Program-made: the position numbers and the translations under genes
The notes under the pieces: generated by a model
The model's input: the letters and a program-made list of their open reading frames with translations, nothing else
Told to the model about the DNA's origin: nothing
The model's database searches: none
Shown: positions 41,812 through 50,771 of the stretch, in pieces
How positions within the stretch are numbered: position 1 is the stretch's first letter
Layout: each line of letters begins with the position of its first letter
Assembly: GCF_004114375.1 (NCBI RefSeq)
Contig: NZ_CP034692.1
Span: forward strand, 1,798,001-1,862,000
Direction of reading: 5' to 3'
From: Halorubrum sp. BOL3-1
GTDB taxonomy: Archaea > Halobacteriota > Halobacteria > Halobacteriales > Haloferacaceae
Length of the DNA stretch: 64,000 nucleotides

Positions 41812-44800
41812 TCAGTCGTCGGCGGGCGAGGGCGTCGTCGCGTCGGTACCGCCCGGGTCGGCGGCGCTCGCGTCCGTGACGGCGTCGGGCGCAGGACCGG
41901 TCACCGCCTCGGCCACCTTCTCGATCGGGTGCGGCGGCGTCTCGGCGACGCCGTCGCGGTCGCCGAGCTGCGACCGGCAGGACGCCCCCGGCGCGGTGAC
42001 GGTCTCGCCGTCGCTCTCCGACACTTGGTCGAACAGGATTCGACCGATCGCCTTCGAGATGTCGTAGTGCTCCGACTCGTAGCCGAAAGAGCCGGCCATC
42101 CCGCAACAGGAGGAGTCGAGCGGATCCACGTCGTAGCCGGCCCGGCGGAGCACGCCGACCGCGTGGTGGTCCTTGTTCGTCGCCTTCTGGTTACAGTGGC
42201 CGTGATACGTGAGCGGCTCCGAGGGCGCGTCGAACGCCAGTCGCCCGTCGACCCGACCGGCGTCGAGGTACTCCAAGACGCCGTATGCGGCGGCCGAGAC
42301 GGTCTCGACGTCCTCGCCGTCGAGCAGGTCGAGGTACTCGTCCTGGAACATCACCGCGTCCGACGGCTCGACGAAGACGACGGACTGCCCCTCGCGCACT
42401 CTGGGCGCGAGCTTCTCGACGTTGGTCGCGGCGCGCTCGCGGGCGTCGTCGAGGAACCCGGTCGAGAACGCCGCCCGGCCCGAGGGTGCCAAGTCGTCGG
42501 GCACCTCCACGCGGACGTTCGCCGCCTCCAGCACCTCGACGGCCGCCTTCCCGGCCGCCGGGTAGCTGTAGTTGGTGTAGGTGTCCGGGAACAGCGCGAC
42601 CGTGTCGACCGCCTCCTCGGGGGCGACCGTCGACCCGCCGCGGGACCCGAACCACTCCTCGAAGCTCTCGGAGCGGAACGTCGGCAGCTCGCGGTCGGGC
42701 GCGATCCCCGCGACCGCGTCCATCACCGTCCGGGCGCCGGGCACCTTCGTCGCCGCGTTCGAAATCGGCGCGAGCGCGCTCCCCAGCGCGGAGAACCGGT
42801 CGATGTCCCGGAAGATCCGCTCGCGGAGACCGGACCCCTCCTCCTCGTGGTGTTCGTGTTTCACCTCCGCCTTGAGCTTCGCGAGGTCGACGCCGGTCGG
42901 GCAGTCGCTCTTACAGCCCTTACAGCCGACACAGAGACCCAGAACCTCCTCTTGGAACCGGTCGGAGTGGATCTCGTCGTCGTCCAGCTCGCCGCTGATG
43001 GCCGCCCGGAGCATGTTCGCGCGGCCGCGGGTCGCCTGAATCTCCTCCTCGGAGGCGCGGTACGTCGGACACATCACGCCCGAGTCTTCCTCTCGGCACG
43101 TCCCGCACCCGTTACACAGCTCGACGAGGTGTGAGAACCCCCCCTCGTCGTCGAAGTCGAGCGTCGTCTGCGGCTCGATCGACTGGTACTCGGGCCCGTA
43201 ACGGAGGTTCTCGCGCATGTCCGTGTCTGCGGCGGTATCGGGGTAGCCCCGCTCCGCGGCCGTCTCGGCGTCGACGTAGACCACTTTCCCGGGGTTCATC
43301 CGCCACTCGGGGTCGAACGTCGACTTGAGTTCCTGGAACGCGCTCCACAGGTCCTCGCCGTACATCTTCGGGTTGAACTCCGTGCGCGCGAGGCCGTCGC
43401 CGTGTTCGCCGGAGAACGCGCCGTGGTGCTCGATCACGAGGTCGGTGACGTCCTCTGAGATCGAGTGCATCTTCTCGACGCCCTCCTCCTCCTTCAGCGA
43501 GAGGATCGGGCGGATGTGGAGGGTTCCGGAGCCGGCGTGCGCGAAGTAGGCGGCCGAGGTGTCGTGGTCGGTGAGGACCTCCTCGAACTGGCCGACGTAC
43601 TCCGCGAGCTCCTCGGGCGGCACGGTCGCGTCCTCGATGAACGGGTACGGCTTCGGGTCGCCCTGCATGCTCATCAACAGCGGAATCGCCGCCTTCCGAA
43701 GCTTCCAGAGGTCGTCTTGGTCCGCCTGCGTGTACGCCTCCAACACGTCGAATGCGTCGCCCTCGTCGACGAAGTGCGCGTCCGTGTCCGCGATCGCCGC
43801 CTCGAAGTCGTCGACCAGCTCCGAGTCCCACTCCAGCATGAGCGCCGCGGCCGCACGGTCCGGGATCGGCTCGGCGTACTGCGCGAACTCCTGTGAGCTC
43901 GCCGCCAGCGAGAACACCTCGTCGTCCATCAGCTCGACCGCGCTCACCGGGAACTCCAGGGCCTCGGGCACGGCCTTCATCGCGTCGACCAGCGAGTCGA
44001 AGGTGTACAGCGCGAGCGCCGTCTCCTCCGGTCGGGTGACGAGCGAGACCTCGGCCTCGACGATCGTACCGAGGGTGCCCTCCGCGCCGACGAACAGCTT
44101 CGAGAGGTTGATCACCTCCTCGCCGTCGTCGTTCTCGTAGATGGCCTTGTGGAGGTTGTACCCGGAGACGGAGCGCTTGAGGTTCGGGTACTTCTCGTCG
44201 ATCGCGGCCTCGTTGTCCTCGACGAGCGCCCGGGTCGTCTCGTACAGGGAGGCCTCCAAGCCGTCGCCGGAGACGACCTCCTCGTACTCGGGCGAGTCGA
44301 GGACGACCTCACGGGTGTGAATCAGCGAGCCGTCAGCGAGCACGACTTTCAGCTCCTCGGTGTACGCGTCGGTGATCCCGTACCGCACTGAGTGCGCGCC
44401 GGTGGAGTTGTTGCCGATGCCGCCGACGACGGTCGCCCGCGCCGACGAGGCCGGGTCGGGCGCGAACTTCAGCCCGTCTTCGGCGAGCCGGTCGTCGAGG
44501 CGGTCCTGGACGACGCCGGGCTGGACCACGGCCCGCCGGTCCTCGGGCCGAACTTCGAGGATCTCGTCCATGTGCTTCGAGAAGTCTAAGACGACACAGC
44601 CCGGTCCGACCGTCTGCCCGGCCAGCGAGGAGCCGGCCCCCCGCGGGATGACCGGGACGCCGTGGTCGGCGGCGACTTCCATCGCGGCCTGAACGTCCGC
44701 GACCGAGCGCGGGATCACGACTCCGGCCGGCCGCGCCTGATAGATGCTGCCGTCCGTCGCGTACAGCACCTGCGCGTACTCGTCGAACTGGACCTCACCG

Positions 44801-44928
44801 TCAACCCGCTCGCGGAGGTCCTCTGCGAGCGCCCGGTAGGCGGGCACGTCCGGTCGGTCGTGACCGAGCGCGGCCGCCGACGTGTCCAGGTCCGGCGCGT
44901 CGCTTCCTCGCGTGGGTTCGGTTGCCAT
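41812..44928 (-). CDS. dld: D-lactate dehydrogenase / GlcD-type FAD-binding protein fused to Fe-S oxidoreductase
   Basis: A 1038-residue fusion. The N-terminal ~560 residues are a PCMH-type FAD oxidase (VIPRGAGSSLAGQTVGPGCVV, then KFAPDPASSARATVVGGIGNNSTGAHSVRYG, and the C-terminal HAGSGTLHIRPIL/SGEHGDGLARTEF). A linker with CNGCGTCREEDSGVMCPTYR and CVGCKGCKSDCPTGVD gives two [4Fe-4S] centres, and the last third has the CCG-type domain (HGHCNQKA, SSCCGMAGSFGYE). It oxidises D-lactate or another 2-hydroxy acid and passes electrons to the quinone pool. Its leaderless promoter GTTTTATTC lies 25 bp upstream. lctP follows downstream, so this is a lactate utilisation module. Confidence 0.9.
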   Translation of the reverse strand: MATEPTRGSDAPDLDTSAAALGHDRPDVPAYRALAEDLRERVDGEVQFDEYAQVLYATDGSIYQARPAGVVIPRSVADVQAAMEVAADHGVPVIPRGAGSSLAGQTVGPGCVVLDFSKHMDEILEVRPEDRRAVVQPGVVQDRLDDRLAEDGLKFAPDPASSARATVVGGIGNNSTGAHSVRYGITDAYTEELKVVLADGSLIHTREVVLDSPEYEEVVSGDGLEASLYETTRALVEDNEAAIDEKYPNLKRSVSGYNLHKAIYENDDGEEVINLSKLFVGAEGTLGTIVEAEVSLVTRPEETALALYTFDSLVDAMKAVPEALEFPVSAVELMDDEVFSLAASSQEFAQYAEPIPDRAAAALMLEWDSELVDDFEAAIADTDAHFVDEGDAFDVLEAYTQADQDDLWKLRKAAIPLLMSMQGDPKPYPFIEDATVPPEELAEYVGQFEEVLTDHDTSAAYFAHAGSGTLHIRPILSLKEEEGVEKMHSISEDVTDLVIEHHGAFSGEHGDGLARTEFNPKMYGEDLWSAFQELKSTFDPEWRMNPGKVVYVDAETAAERGYPDTAADTDMRENLRYGPEYQSIEPQTTLDFDDEGGFSHLVELCNGCGTCREEDSGVMCPTYRASEEEIQATRGRANMLRAAISGELDDDEIHSDRFQEEVLGLCVGCKGCKSDCPTGVDLAKLKAEVKHEHHEEEGSGLRERIFRDIDRFSALGSALAPISNAATKVPGARTVMDAVAGIAPDRELPTFRSESFEEWFGSRGGSTVAPEEAVDTVALFPDTYTNYSYPAAGKAAVEVLEAANVRVEVPDDLAPSGRAAFSTGFLDDARERAATNVEKLAPRVREGQSVVFVEPSDAVMFQDEYLDLLDGEDVETVSAAAYGVLEYLDAGRVDGRLAFDAPSEPLTYHGHCNQKATNKDHHAVGVLRRAGYDVDPLDSSCCGMAGSFGYESEHYDISKAIGRILFDQVSESDGETVTAPGASCRSQLGDRDGVAETPPHPIEKVAEAVTGPAPDAVTDASAADPGGTDATTPSPADD

Positions 44929-45061
44929 GCCATGACCCGGGGCGAGAACGCGAATAAAACCTTTGTTAATGATAATTCTGCGCGGTGGGCTGGTCGCCGC
45001 CGTCCCCGGCGAGACGCCGTTTCCCGCGGGGATTTATGCCGTCGCCCCGAGAGCCGGACCC

Positions 45062-45430
45062 ATGGAGATACTCCACACGTGTCTCAACGTAGCCGACGCG
45101 GACCGGACTGCGGACTGGTACGTCGGGCAGCTCGGGTTCGAGCGCTCTTGGGAGTTCACGGCCGCGGACGGCGACACGCGGAACGTGTACGTCGCCGACG
45201 ACGCCGGCGTCGAGTTCCAGCTGTCGGACACCGACGGCGAGACGCCGAGCGACGACGGCGACCGGTACGACCACGTCGCCGTCGGCGTCGACGACGTCGA
45301 CGAGACGTTCGAGGCGATCGACCACCACGGCGTCGTGAAGGAGCCGGGCGACCAGCCGGAAGCGGGCGCGCGGACCGCGTTCGTGAAAGACCCCGACGGG
45401 CACGCGGTCGAGCTGATCGAGCCGCTTTAA
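45062..45430 (+). CDS. VOC-family (glyoxalase-like) protein
   Basis: A 122-residue vicinal-oxygen-chelate protein. Two beta-alpha-beta-beta-beta modules are seen: MEILHTCLNVADADRTADWYVGQLGF ending EFQLSD, and HVAVGVDDVDETFEAIDHHGV ending FVKDPDGHAVELIEPL. The conserved His and Glu (HTCLNV and VELIE) are the metal ligands expected for lactoylglutathione-lyase-like enzymes. It diverges from the dehydrogenase gene; a role in methylglyoxal or lactate metabolism is a reasonable guess but is not proven. Confidence 0.85.
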   Translation: MEILHTCLNVADADRTADWYVGQLGFERSWEFTAADGDTRNVYVADDAGVEFQLSDTDGETPSDDGDRYDHVAVGVDDVDETFEAIDHHGVVKEPGDQPEAGARTAFVKDPDGHAVELIEPL

Positions 45431-45514
45431 TCGGAACTGGCGAACGACGAGCGATTTCGGGAGCGGGTATCGCGCGTTGATTGGTCGGTCGTTTATAAAT
45501 GATCAGGCGGTGCC

Positions 45515-45897
45515 GTTGTCGACTGTTTATAAATGAACGACAACGTCGCGGTGAGGACCTCCAGAGTCCCAGCCGCTCGCTTATAAACGGCTAACTGGAG
45601 ATCGACGGCGAGGACTTCCAAAGCCCCAGCCGCGAGGACTCGGTGCGCTCGCTGCGCTCCTCAGTCGCTCGTTTCACTCGCTCCTTGCGGTGCTTACGTC
45701 GCGCGCCTTCGTCCTCGCGGCTGCCCCTTTGAGTCCCACCTACACACCAACCGCACCTCACACCTCCCCAGCCTCGTCAGTCGCCTCCGCTCCGCTCCGG
45801 CGACTGACTCCCTCGCGCGGCGCTCCTTGCGCCCTTAAAAGGGCGCTCAGAGGCGCGCGCCACCGCAGCATTTTCTATAAGCGATCGTCGCCGTCGC
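45515..45897 (+). repeat. Structured dispersed repeat, copy C (full length)
   Basis: This gap (45431-46043, about 610 bp, no gene) holds the same element as copy A, in plus orientation. Two tandem units carry CCAGAGTCCCAGCCGC and CCAAAGCCCCAGCCGCG about 68 bp apart, each with a TATAAA-like box upstream (GTTTATAAATG and CTTATAAACG). Hairpin 1 is CCGCGAGGA/TCCTCGCGG. The blocks CTGCCCCTTTGAGTCCCACC and ACCTCCCCAGCCTCGTC follow. Hairpin 2 is GTCAGTCGCC/GGCGACTGAC. Then come CTCCCTCGCGCGG, hairpin 3 GCGCCCTT/AAGGGCGC, and the end TATAAGCGATCGTCGCCGTCG. Stem sequences differ from copy A while pairing is kept. Confidence 0.75.
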
Positions 45898-46043
45898 TCA
45901 CGGTCTTTTCAAATTCGAGATCGCTCGCACCGGTTCCCGAGACTCGCTCCTGCTACCGTTCAGAACACGACCGCTCCGGGACGCGATCGACGCGAAAAAA
46001 TCGGTGTGTTGGCGGTACGCGGGTCGAACGGTCGGCAGACCGA

Positions 46044-46955
46044 CTACAGGATACCGGCCGCCTCGGCCTTCTCGACGATGTCTTGGGCCATCTTGTTGGT
46101 CGCCTCGTCAACCATCTGGCCGTCGACGCTCACCGCGCCTTTGCCCTCCGCCATCGCCTCGGCGTAGGCGTCGACGATGCGCTTGGCGCGGTCGGCCGTC
46201 TCCGGGTCCGGCGCGAACACCTCGTTGCCGATCTCGATCTGCGAGGGGTGGATCGCCCACTTGCCGTCGCAGCCGATCATGTTGGCGTTGCTCGCTGACT
46301 CGCGGAACCCCTCGGAGTCCTCGATGTCCGCGTACGGGCCGTCGAGACAGGGGAGGCCGGCGGACTTCGCCGCGGAGTTACACTCGGAGAGCGCGTGGTG
46401 CCAGTAGTGCCCGGGGTACTCCGGGAACTGCCCGATGTCGAGTCCGGGCGTCCCCATCGCCGCGGAGTAGTCGCCGGGACCGAAGATGATAGATGAGAGC
46501 CGGTCGGAGGCGTGGGCGATGTCGTGGACGTTGTGGATCCCCTCGCCGTCCTCGATCTGGGGTTCGAGACCGATGGCGCCGACCTCCAGCCCGTTGTTCT
46601 CCTCGACCTGTTCGAGGAGGTTCTCGACGGTGTGAACGTCGCTGGCGGACTTGACCTTCGGGACGATGATGTCGTCGATGTGCTCGCCCGCCTCCCCGAC
46701 GACGGTGATCACGTCGTCGTACCACCACTTGGTGTCGATCCCGTTCATCCGGAAGCTGAGGACCGTGTCGCTCCAGTCCTCCTCGCGGGCCGCCCCGATC
46801 AGCGGCTCGCGCGCGGCCGGCTTCGCGTCGGGCGCGACCGAGTCCTCTAGGTCGAGGAAGACCTCGTCCGCGTCGCTGTCTGCGGCCGAGCGCATCATCT
46901 TCTCGTCGCTCGCCGGCGTCGCCAGCTGCGTCCGACGAAGGGTGACGTCAGTCAT
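46044..46955 (-). CDS. HpcH/HpaI aldolase family: L-malyl-CoA / beta-methylmalyl-CoA lyase-like
   Basis: A 303-residue CitE-superfamily lyase from the ATG at 46955. DEVFLDLEDSVAPDAKPAAR carries the Mg-binding acidic site, FRMNGIDTKWWYDDV the substrate Arg, and IIVPKVKSASDVHTVENLL and IIFGPGDYSAAMG follow. GCDGKWAIHPSQIEIGNEVF is the C-terminal signature of malyl-CoA lyases. Haloarchaea use such an enzyme in the methylaspartate cycle to split methylmalyl-CoA to glyoxylate and propionyl-CoA; citrate lyase itself is unlikely. It is a single gene, with a TATTTT-like box about 28 bp before the start. Confidence 0.85.
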   Translation of the reverse strand: MTDVTLRRTQLATPASDEKMMRSAADSDADEVFLDLEDSVAPDAKPAAREPLIGAAREEDWSDTVLSFRMNGIDTKWWYDDVITVVGEAGEHIDDIIVPKVKSASDVHTVENLLEQVEENNGLEVGAIGLEPQIEDGEGIHNVHDIAHASDRLSSIIFGPGDYSAAMGTPGLDIGQFPEYPGHYWHHALSECNSAAKSAGLPCLDGPYADIEDSEGFRESASNANMIGCDGKWAIHPSQIEIGNEVFAPDPETADRAKRIVDAYAEAMAEGKGAVSVDGQMVDEATNKMAQDIVEKAEAAGIL

Positions 46956-46979
46956 GTGTGACGAGTCTATCACCCTTAT

Positions 46980-47012
46980 GCATGAAAATAAAGCTACCCC
47001 AGTCGGGGCTTT
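46980..47012 (-). terminator. GC-hairpin at the 3' end of the ABC operon / promoter zone of the lyase gene
   Basis: On the minus strand the sequence reads GCCCCGACTGGGGTAGC and then TTTATTTTC. The CCCC/GGGG hairpin followed by a T-rich run lies just after the ABC permease stop (47066). It could end that transcript while the T-rich part doubles as the TATA-like element for the lyase gene. Confidence 0.4.
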
Positions 47013-47065
47013 TTACGGGGTGTCGAAATCGAGTTAACGTCCGCCGTCGAGTGGGTCGAACCCGC

Positions 47066-47896
47066 TCAGTAGTCTCCGAGCACGCCGAGCCGCCGCGCTC
47101 GCCGGGTGGCCAACTGGAACACCAGGTAGCCCCCGGACAGGTAGCCGACCGCCACGGCGACGAGGAGTCCCAAGTCGGCGGGCGGGAACTCCCACAGGCG
47201 GATCCCGTCGACCATGACGCGCTGGAGCATCGCGCTCCCGTGTGCCAGGGGGAAGACGCGCGTCCACGGCAGGTCGAAGACGGGCGCCGAGATCAGCGCG
47301 ACGAACCCGAACTGGAGCAGGTTGAGCCAGTTGCCGATCCGCTTGTAGAGGACGGTGACGCCACCGGCGGCGAACCCGAGCCCGAGGACCGAGGTGATCG
47401 ACAGCCCCGCGACGACGACCACCGTCACCGGTGCGAGGCTGAGCCGCGTCCCGGTCGCGAGGAGCATGACAGCGAGGATCACCGCGCTCGTGAGGAACGT
47501 CCGCACCACCTTCGCGACCCCCTTCAACAGCGCCACGGGCGCGAAGCCGAACGGGGTAGTGATGTGGCGTTCGAGGGTCCCCCACTGGACCTCGCTACCG
47601 ATGTCGTTCGACACCGACGAGTACGCCCCAACCGACAGCGTCCACAGGAAGTAGCCGACGACGATCCCCTCGATCGAGTCCGTCAGCGCCTGCCCCGCGA
47701 GCAGCCGTCCGCCGAGGAACAGCATCGCGAAGAAGAACAGCGAGATCACGATCCCCCCGATCGCGTTGGCCGGATATCGCACGAAGATCAGGAACTCCCG
47801 GTACAGCACGGCTCGGGCCAGGTGGTAGTAGGTGGCCGGTCGCGGCCCATCGTCGTCGAGCGTCGTCTCGGCTGCGGTCGACGCGTCCCGGTTCAC
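47066..47896 (-). CDS. ABC-2 type transporter permease
   Basis: A 276-residue permease with six membrane helices, of the ABC-2/DrrB-NodJ type that exports drugs, polysaccharide or lipids. A cytoplasmic start (ARAVLYREFLIFVRYPANAIGGIVISLFFFAMLFL) is followed by SIEGIVVGYFLWTLSVGAYSSV and later RIGNWLNLLQFGFVALISAPVFDLPW near the C-terminus. The start at 47896 overlaps the ATPase stop region by 4 bp. The substrate is unknown. Confidence 0.88.
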   Translation of the reverse strand: MNRDASTAAETTLDDDGPRPATYYHLARAVLYREFLIFVRYPANAIGGIVISLFFFAMLFLGGRLLAGQALTDSIEGIVVGYFLWTLSVGAYSSVSNDIGSEVQWGTLERHITTPFGFAPVALLKGVAKVVRTFLTSAVILAVMLLATGTRLSLAPVTVVVVAGLSITSVLGLGFAAGGVTVLYKRIGNWLNLLQFGFVALISAPVFDLPWTRVFPLAHGSAMLQRVMVDGIRLWEFPPADLGLLVAVAVGYLSGGYLVFQLATRRARRLGVLGDY

Positions 47897-48954
47897 CGCG
47901 GGTCACCTCCCGCCTCGGGAACGCGGCCGGTGCGTTCGAGGAACACGTCTTCCAGGTCGGGCTGGACCGTCCGGATGTCCGAGACCGTGACGCCGGCCGC
48001 GCGGAGCGCGTCGGTCAGGTCGTACAGGCGGTCGCCGCCCGCGACGACCGTCACCGCGGGCGGGTTCGCCTCGGCGTCGACACCGACGACCTCGAACCGC
48101 TCGCGGAGGCCGTCGACCGTCTCCGCGTCGAGGTCCGGGCTCGCCACGCGGACGGCGTCGCGGTCGGCACCGCCGAGCAGCGCCTCGACGGTGTCGTCCG
48201 CGGCGATCCGTCCGTTCGACAGCATCACCACGCGGTCGCACACCGCCTCGATCGTCGTCATGTCGTGGCTGCTGACGACGATGGTGAGCCCCTCCTCGGC
48301 CGCGAGCCGGCGCAGCTCCGCCCGGAGCGTCCGGGCGCTCTCGACGTCGAGTCCGAGCGTCGGCTCGTCGAGGAAGACCAGCTCGGCGCCGCCGGCCAGC
48401 ACGCTCGCCAGCGACACCTTCTGTTTCATCCCGCGCGAGAGGTCGCGGACGGGCGTGTCCGCCTTGTCCGCGAGGTCGAGCCTGTCGAGCAGGCGGTCGT
48501 GACGGGCCGCCACGGAGTCGGGGTCGACGCCGCTCACCGTCGCGAAGTACCGGAGGTTCTCCCGGACCGTGAGCCGCCAGTAGTCGTTGCGGGCGCCCTC
48601 CAGCATCGCGTCCACGTCGGCGTACGCCACCCGTCGGCCGTCGCGCACGTCGGCGCCGAACACGCGGACCGACCCCGCGTCGGGGATGACGATTCCCAGC
48701 GCGCACTTGATGAGCGTCGTCTTGCCCGCGCCGTTCGGGCCGAGCAGGCCGACGACCGACCCGCGCTCGACCGCGAGGCTCACGTCGTCGACCGCGGTCA
48801 CCGCGTCGGAACCCTCTCCGAACCGCTTCGTGAGTCCCTCGACGGAAAGCGCCGGCGGGCCGGGCGTCTCGTCGGTCGATACGTCGTCGCCCTCGCGCCG
48901 CGTCTCGTCGCGCTCGCGGGGACCACCGCGCTCGCTCGCCGCGCTCCGTGCCAT
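47893..48954 (-). CDS. ABC transporter ATP-binding protein (ABC-2 exporter)
   Basis: A 353-residue ATPase from the ATG at 48954; the longer frame upstream overlaps an opposite gene and is arginine-rich nonsense. It has a short low-complexity N-terminus. Walker A is VGLLGPNGAGKTTLIKCALG, the ABC signature is DLSRGMKQKVSLASVL, Walker B is LVFLDEPTLGLDVES, and the switch His is in VVSSHDMTTIE. A C-terminal ~70-residue tail (residues 270-340) is the regulatory extension seen in DrrA/CcmA-like proteins. It couples with the permease encoded just downstream. Confidence 0.93.
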   Translation of the reverse strand: MARSAASERGGPRERDETRREGDDVSTDETPGPPALSVEGLTKRFGEGSDAVTAVDDVSLAVERGSVVGLLGPNGAGKTTLIKCALGIVIPDAGSVRVFGADVRDGRRVAYADVDAMLEGARNDYWRLTVRENLRYFATVSGVDPDSVAARHDRLLDRLDLADKADTPVRDLSRGMKQKVSLASVLAGGAELVFLDEPTLGLDVESARTLRAELRRLAAEEGLTIVVSSHDMTTIEAVCDRVVMLSNGRIAADDTVEALLGGADRDAVRVASPDLDAETVDGLRERFEVVGVDAEANPPAVTVVAGGDRLYDLTDALRAAGVTVSDIRTVQPDLEDVFLERTGRVPEAGGDPR

Positions 48955-49010
48955 TGCCCCGTCGTACGAGCCGAGCGGGGATATATCCGCGCTCGCCCCC
49001 CAGCGCGACC

Positions 49011-49469
49011 ATGGACCTCGACCGGTTCGCGGCGGACGCCCCGGACGACGACGCGCCCGGCGACGGGCGGGTCTGCGTCGTCGCGACACAGCCGGACACC
49101 TTCGAGCGCTGTCGCGAGGGCTTTTACCCCGCCCCGCGGTCGTACGACCGGACCCGCGCCGACTTCGAGTACGTGGCCTTCTACCGGACCGCACCGGTGT
49201 CGGCGGTCACGCACTACGCCCGCGTCACCGCGCGCACCGAGCAGACGCGCGGCGAGCCGGGACCGATGGACGAGTCCGACTGGGAGAGCCTGATCGATCC
49301 GTTCTCCGAGGAGCGCGTCGTGGTCGTCTTCGAGTTCGACGAACTCGTGCCGCTGGACGCGCCGGTCGAGAACGACCTGAACGGCGTGCGGGGCGCGTGG
49401 TACTGTACGGTCGCGGACCTGCGCGCGGCGGGGACCCTCTCCGCGCTCCGCGAGCGGGCAGAGACCTGA
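49011..49469 (+). CDS. Conserved haloarchaeal protein, unknown function
   Basis: A 152-residue soluble protein from the ATG at 49011 (MDLDRFAADAPDDD). The beta-rich body includes GRVCVVATQPDTFERCREGFYPAPRSYDRTRADFEYVAFYRTAPVSAVTHYARVT, a pattern of strand-turn-strand, then VVVVFEFDELVPLDAPVENDLNGVRGAWYCTVADL. No catalytic signature or membrane segment is visible. It diverges from the ABC ATPase gene with about 55 bp between them. I do not recognise a function. Confidence 0.7.
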   Translation: MDLDRFAADAPDDDAPGDGRVCVVATQPDTFERCREGFYPAPRSYDRTRADFEYVAFYRTAPVSAVTHYARVTARTEQTRGEPGPMDESDWESLIDPFSEERVVVVFEFDELVPLDAPVENDLNGVRGAWYCTVADLRAAGTLSALRERAET

Positions 49470-49514
49470 GACGGCGACGAGGCGGAAATCCGAGACGGCG
49501 GTCGGGCCGACAGC

Positions 49515-50471
49515 TCACCCGCCGTCGGCGCGGACGGACGGGGACGCGGCCTCGCCGCCGTCCCGCGAGACGCGGGCGACCCGGTCGTTCGCGGCCGGCG
49601 GCGTCGCGGCGTGGTCGGGGTGGAGACAGCCGAACAGCGCCTCCAGCGAGTCGACGAGCCGGTGGCTCGGCCGGTTGAACAGCCCGTTGCCGTCGACCGC
49701 GTAGGCGCGGTCGCGGCGGACCGCGCGCAGGTCGTCGAAGCCGGGGCGTTCCGCGAGCTCGCCGACCGCGTCGACGGCGCGGTCGCGGTCGAACCCGCAG
49801 GGCGCGACGACGAGCGCCTCGGGGTCGGCTGCGCGGACGTCCTCGAACGCGACCGGCTCGGAGGGACCGTCGGGCTGAAACGACGGGTCGCCGCCCGCGA
49901 GCTCGACCATGTCGCGCACCCAGTGGCCCGCCCGGATCGCCGGATCCGTCCAGTCGAGGACCGCGGTCCGGGGGCGACCCTCGTCGGCGACCGCCCGCTC
50001 GGCGCGCTCCCGGACCGCGCCGACGCGCCCGCGGAGGTCGGCCAGCAGCGCCCCCGCCGCGTCCGCTTCCCCGACCGCCTCGCCGATCCGGCGGACGTCG
50101 TCGAGGGCGTCGTCGAACGAGTGCGGATCGAGGGCGAGCACGTCGGGCGCGGGGTCGAGGCGCTCGGCGGCGGCCCGAACCTCGCTCGCGTCGACCGCAC
50201 AGACGTCGCAGGTCGCCTGCGTGACGAGGAGGTCCGGCTCCAGGCCGGCGAGCCGGTCCTCGTCGAGGTCGTAGACCGCGCCGTCGACATCGCGCATCTG
50301 GTCGTCGATGTCGCTCGCGGAGCGGTCCTCGTGTTCGACGAACGTACTCGTCAGCGTCGGCAGCTCGCGGGCGGCGGGCGGGTGGTCGCAGCTGTGCGAG
50401 GTCCCGACCGGCTCGACGCCGAGGGCGAACAGCGTCTCCGTGGCGGAGGGCAGCAGGGAGGCGACGCGCAT
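49515..50471 (-). CDS. BtuF-like cobalamin (corrinoid)-binding protein
   Basis: A 318-residue helical/Rossmann-type periplasmic-binding-fold protein. The start MRVASLLPSATETLFALGVEPVGTSHSCDHP is the familiar BtuF-like N-terminus without a signal peptide, suggesting a cytoplasmic protein. DLLVTQATCDVCAVDASEV and VAFEDVRAADPEALVVAPCGFD are further landmarks. It may bind vitamin B12 or another metal complex. No transporter genes are adjacent. Confidence 0.75.
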   Translation of the reverse strand: MRVASLLPSATETLFALGVEPVGTSHSCDHPPAARELPTLTSTFVEHEDRSASDIDDQMRDVDGAVYDLDEDRLAGLEPDLLVTQATCDVCAVDASEVRAAAERLDPAPDVLALDPHSFDDALDDVRRIGEAVGEADAAGALLADLRGRVGAVRERAERAVADEGRPRTAVLDWTDPAIRAGHWVRDMVELAGGDPSFQPDGPSEPVAFEDVRAADPEALVVAPCGFDRDRAVDAVGELAERPGFDDLRAVRRDRAYAVDGNGLFNRPSHRLVDSLEALFGCLHPDHAATPPAANDRVARVSRDGGEAASPSVRADGG

Positions 50472-50501
50472 GGGCGGTTCGACGCGCGCCACGAACTAAA
50501 G

Positions 50502-50771
50502 TCAGGGGTCGCCGTCGGCGACGGCGTTCGCGGTCGCCGCCGCGTACGCGGCCGCGAGGTCGGCGTTCGGGAGCGCGTCGACCGCCGCGGCGCACCCCCA
50601 CCGAATCCGGTCCCGTCGCTCGCCGGCCGGCAACTTGTTCGTCGCGACCGTCTCGGCGGTGTCGAGCGCCGCCCGGGCCGTCTCGTCGTCGCCGTCGGCG
50701 GCCGCCGCCGCCGCGAGCAGCTGTTCGAGGCTCGCGCGCACGTCGTGCGGCACCTCGTCGGAGTGAGTCAC
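50502..50771 (-). CDS. Small helical haloarchaeal protein (unknown)
   Basis: An 89-residue alanine-rich protein, predicted almost entirely helical (VRASLEQLLAAAAAADGDDETARAALDTAETVATN then KLPAGERRDRIRWGCAAAVDAL). No motif is recognised; it might be a helical-bundle adaptor. Its start overlaps the methyltransferase stop by 4 bp, so the two are coupled. Confidence 0.6.
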   Translation of the reverse strand: MTHSDEVPHDVRASLEQLLAAAAAADGDDETARAALDTAETVATNKLPAGERRDRIRWGCAAAVDALPNADLAAAYAAATANAVADGDP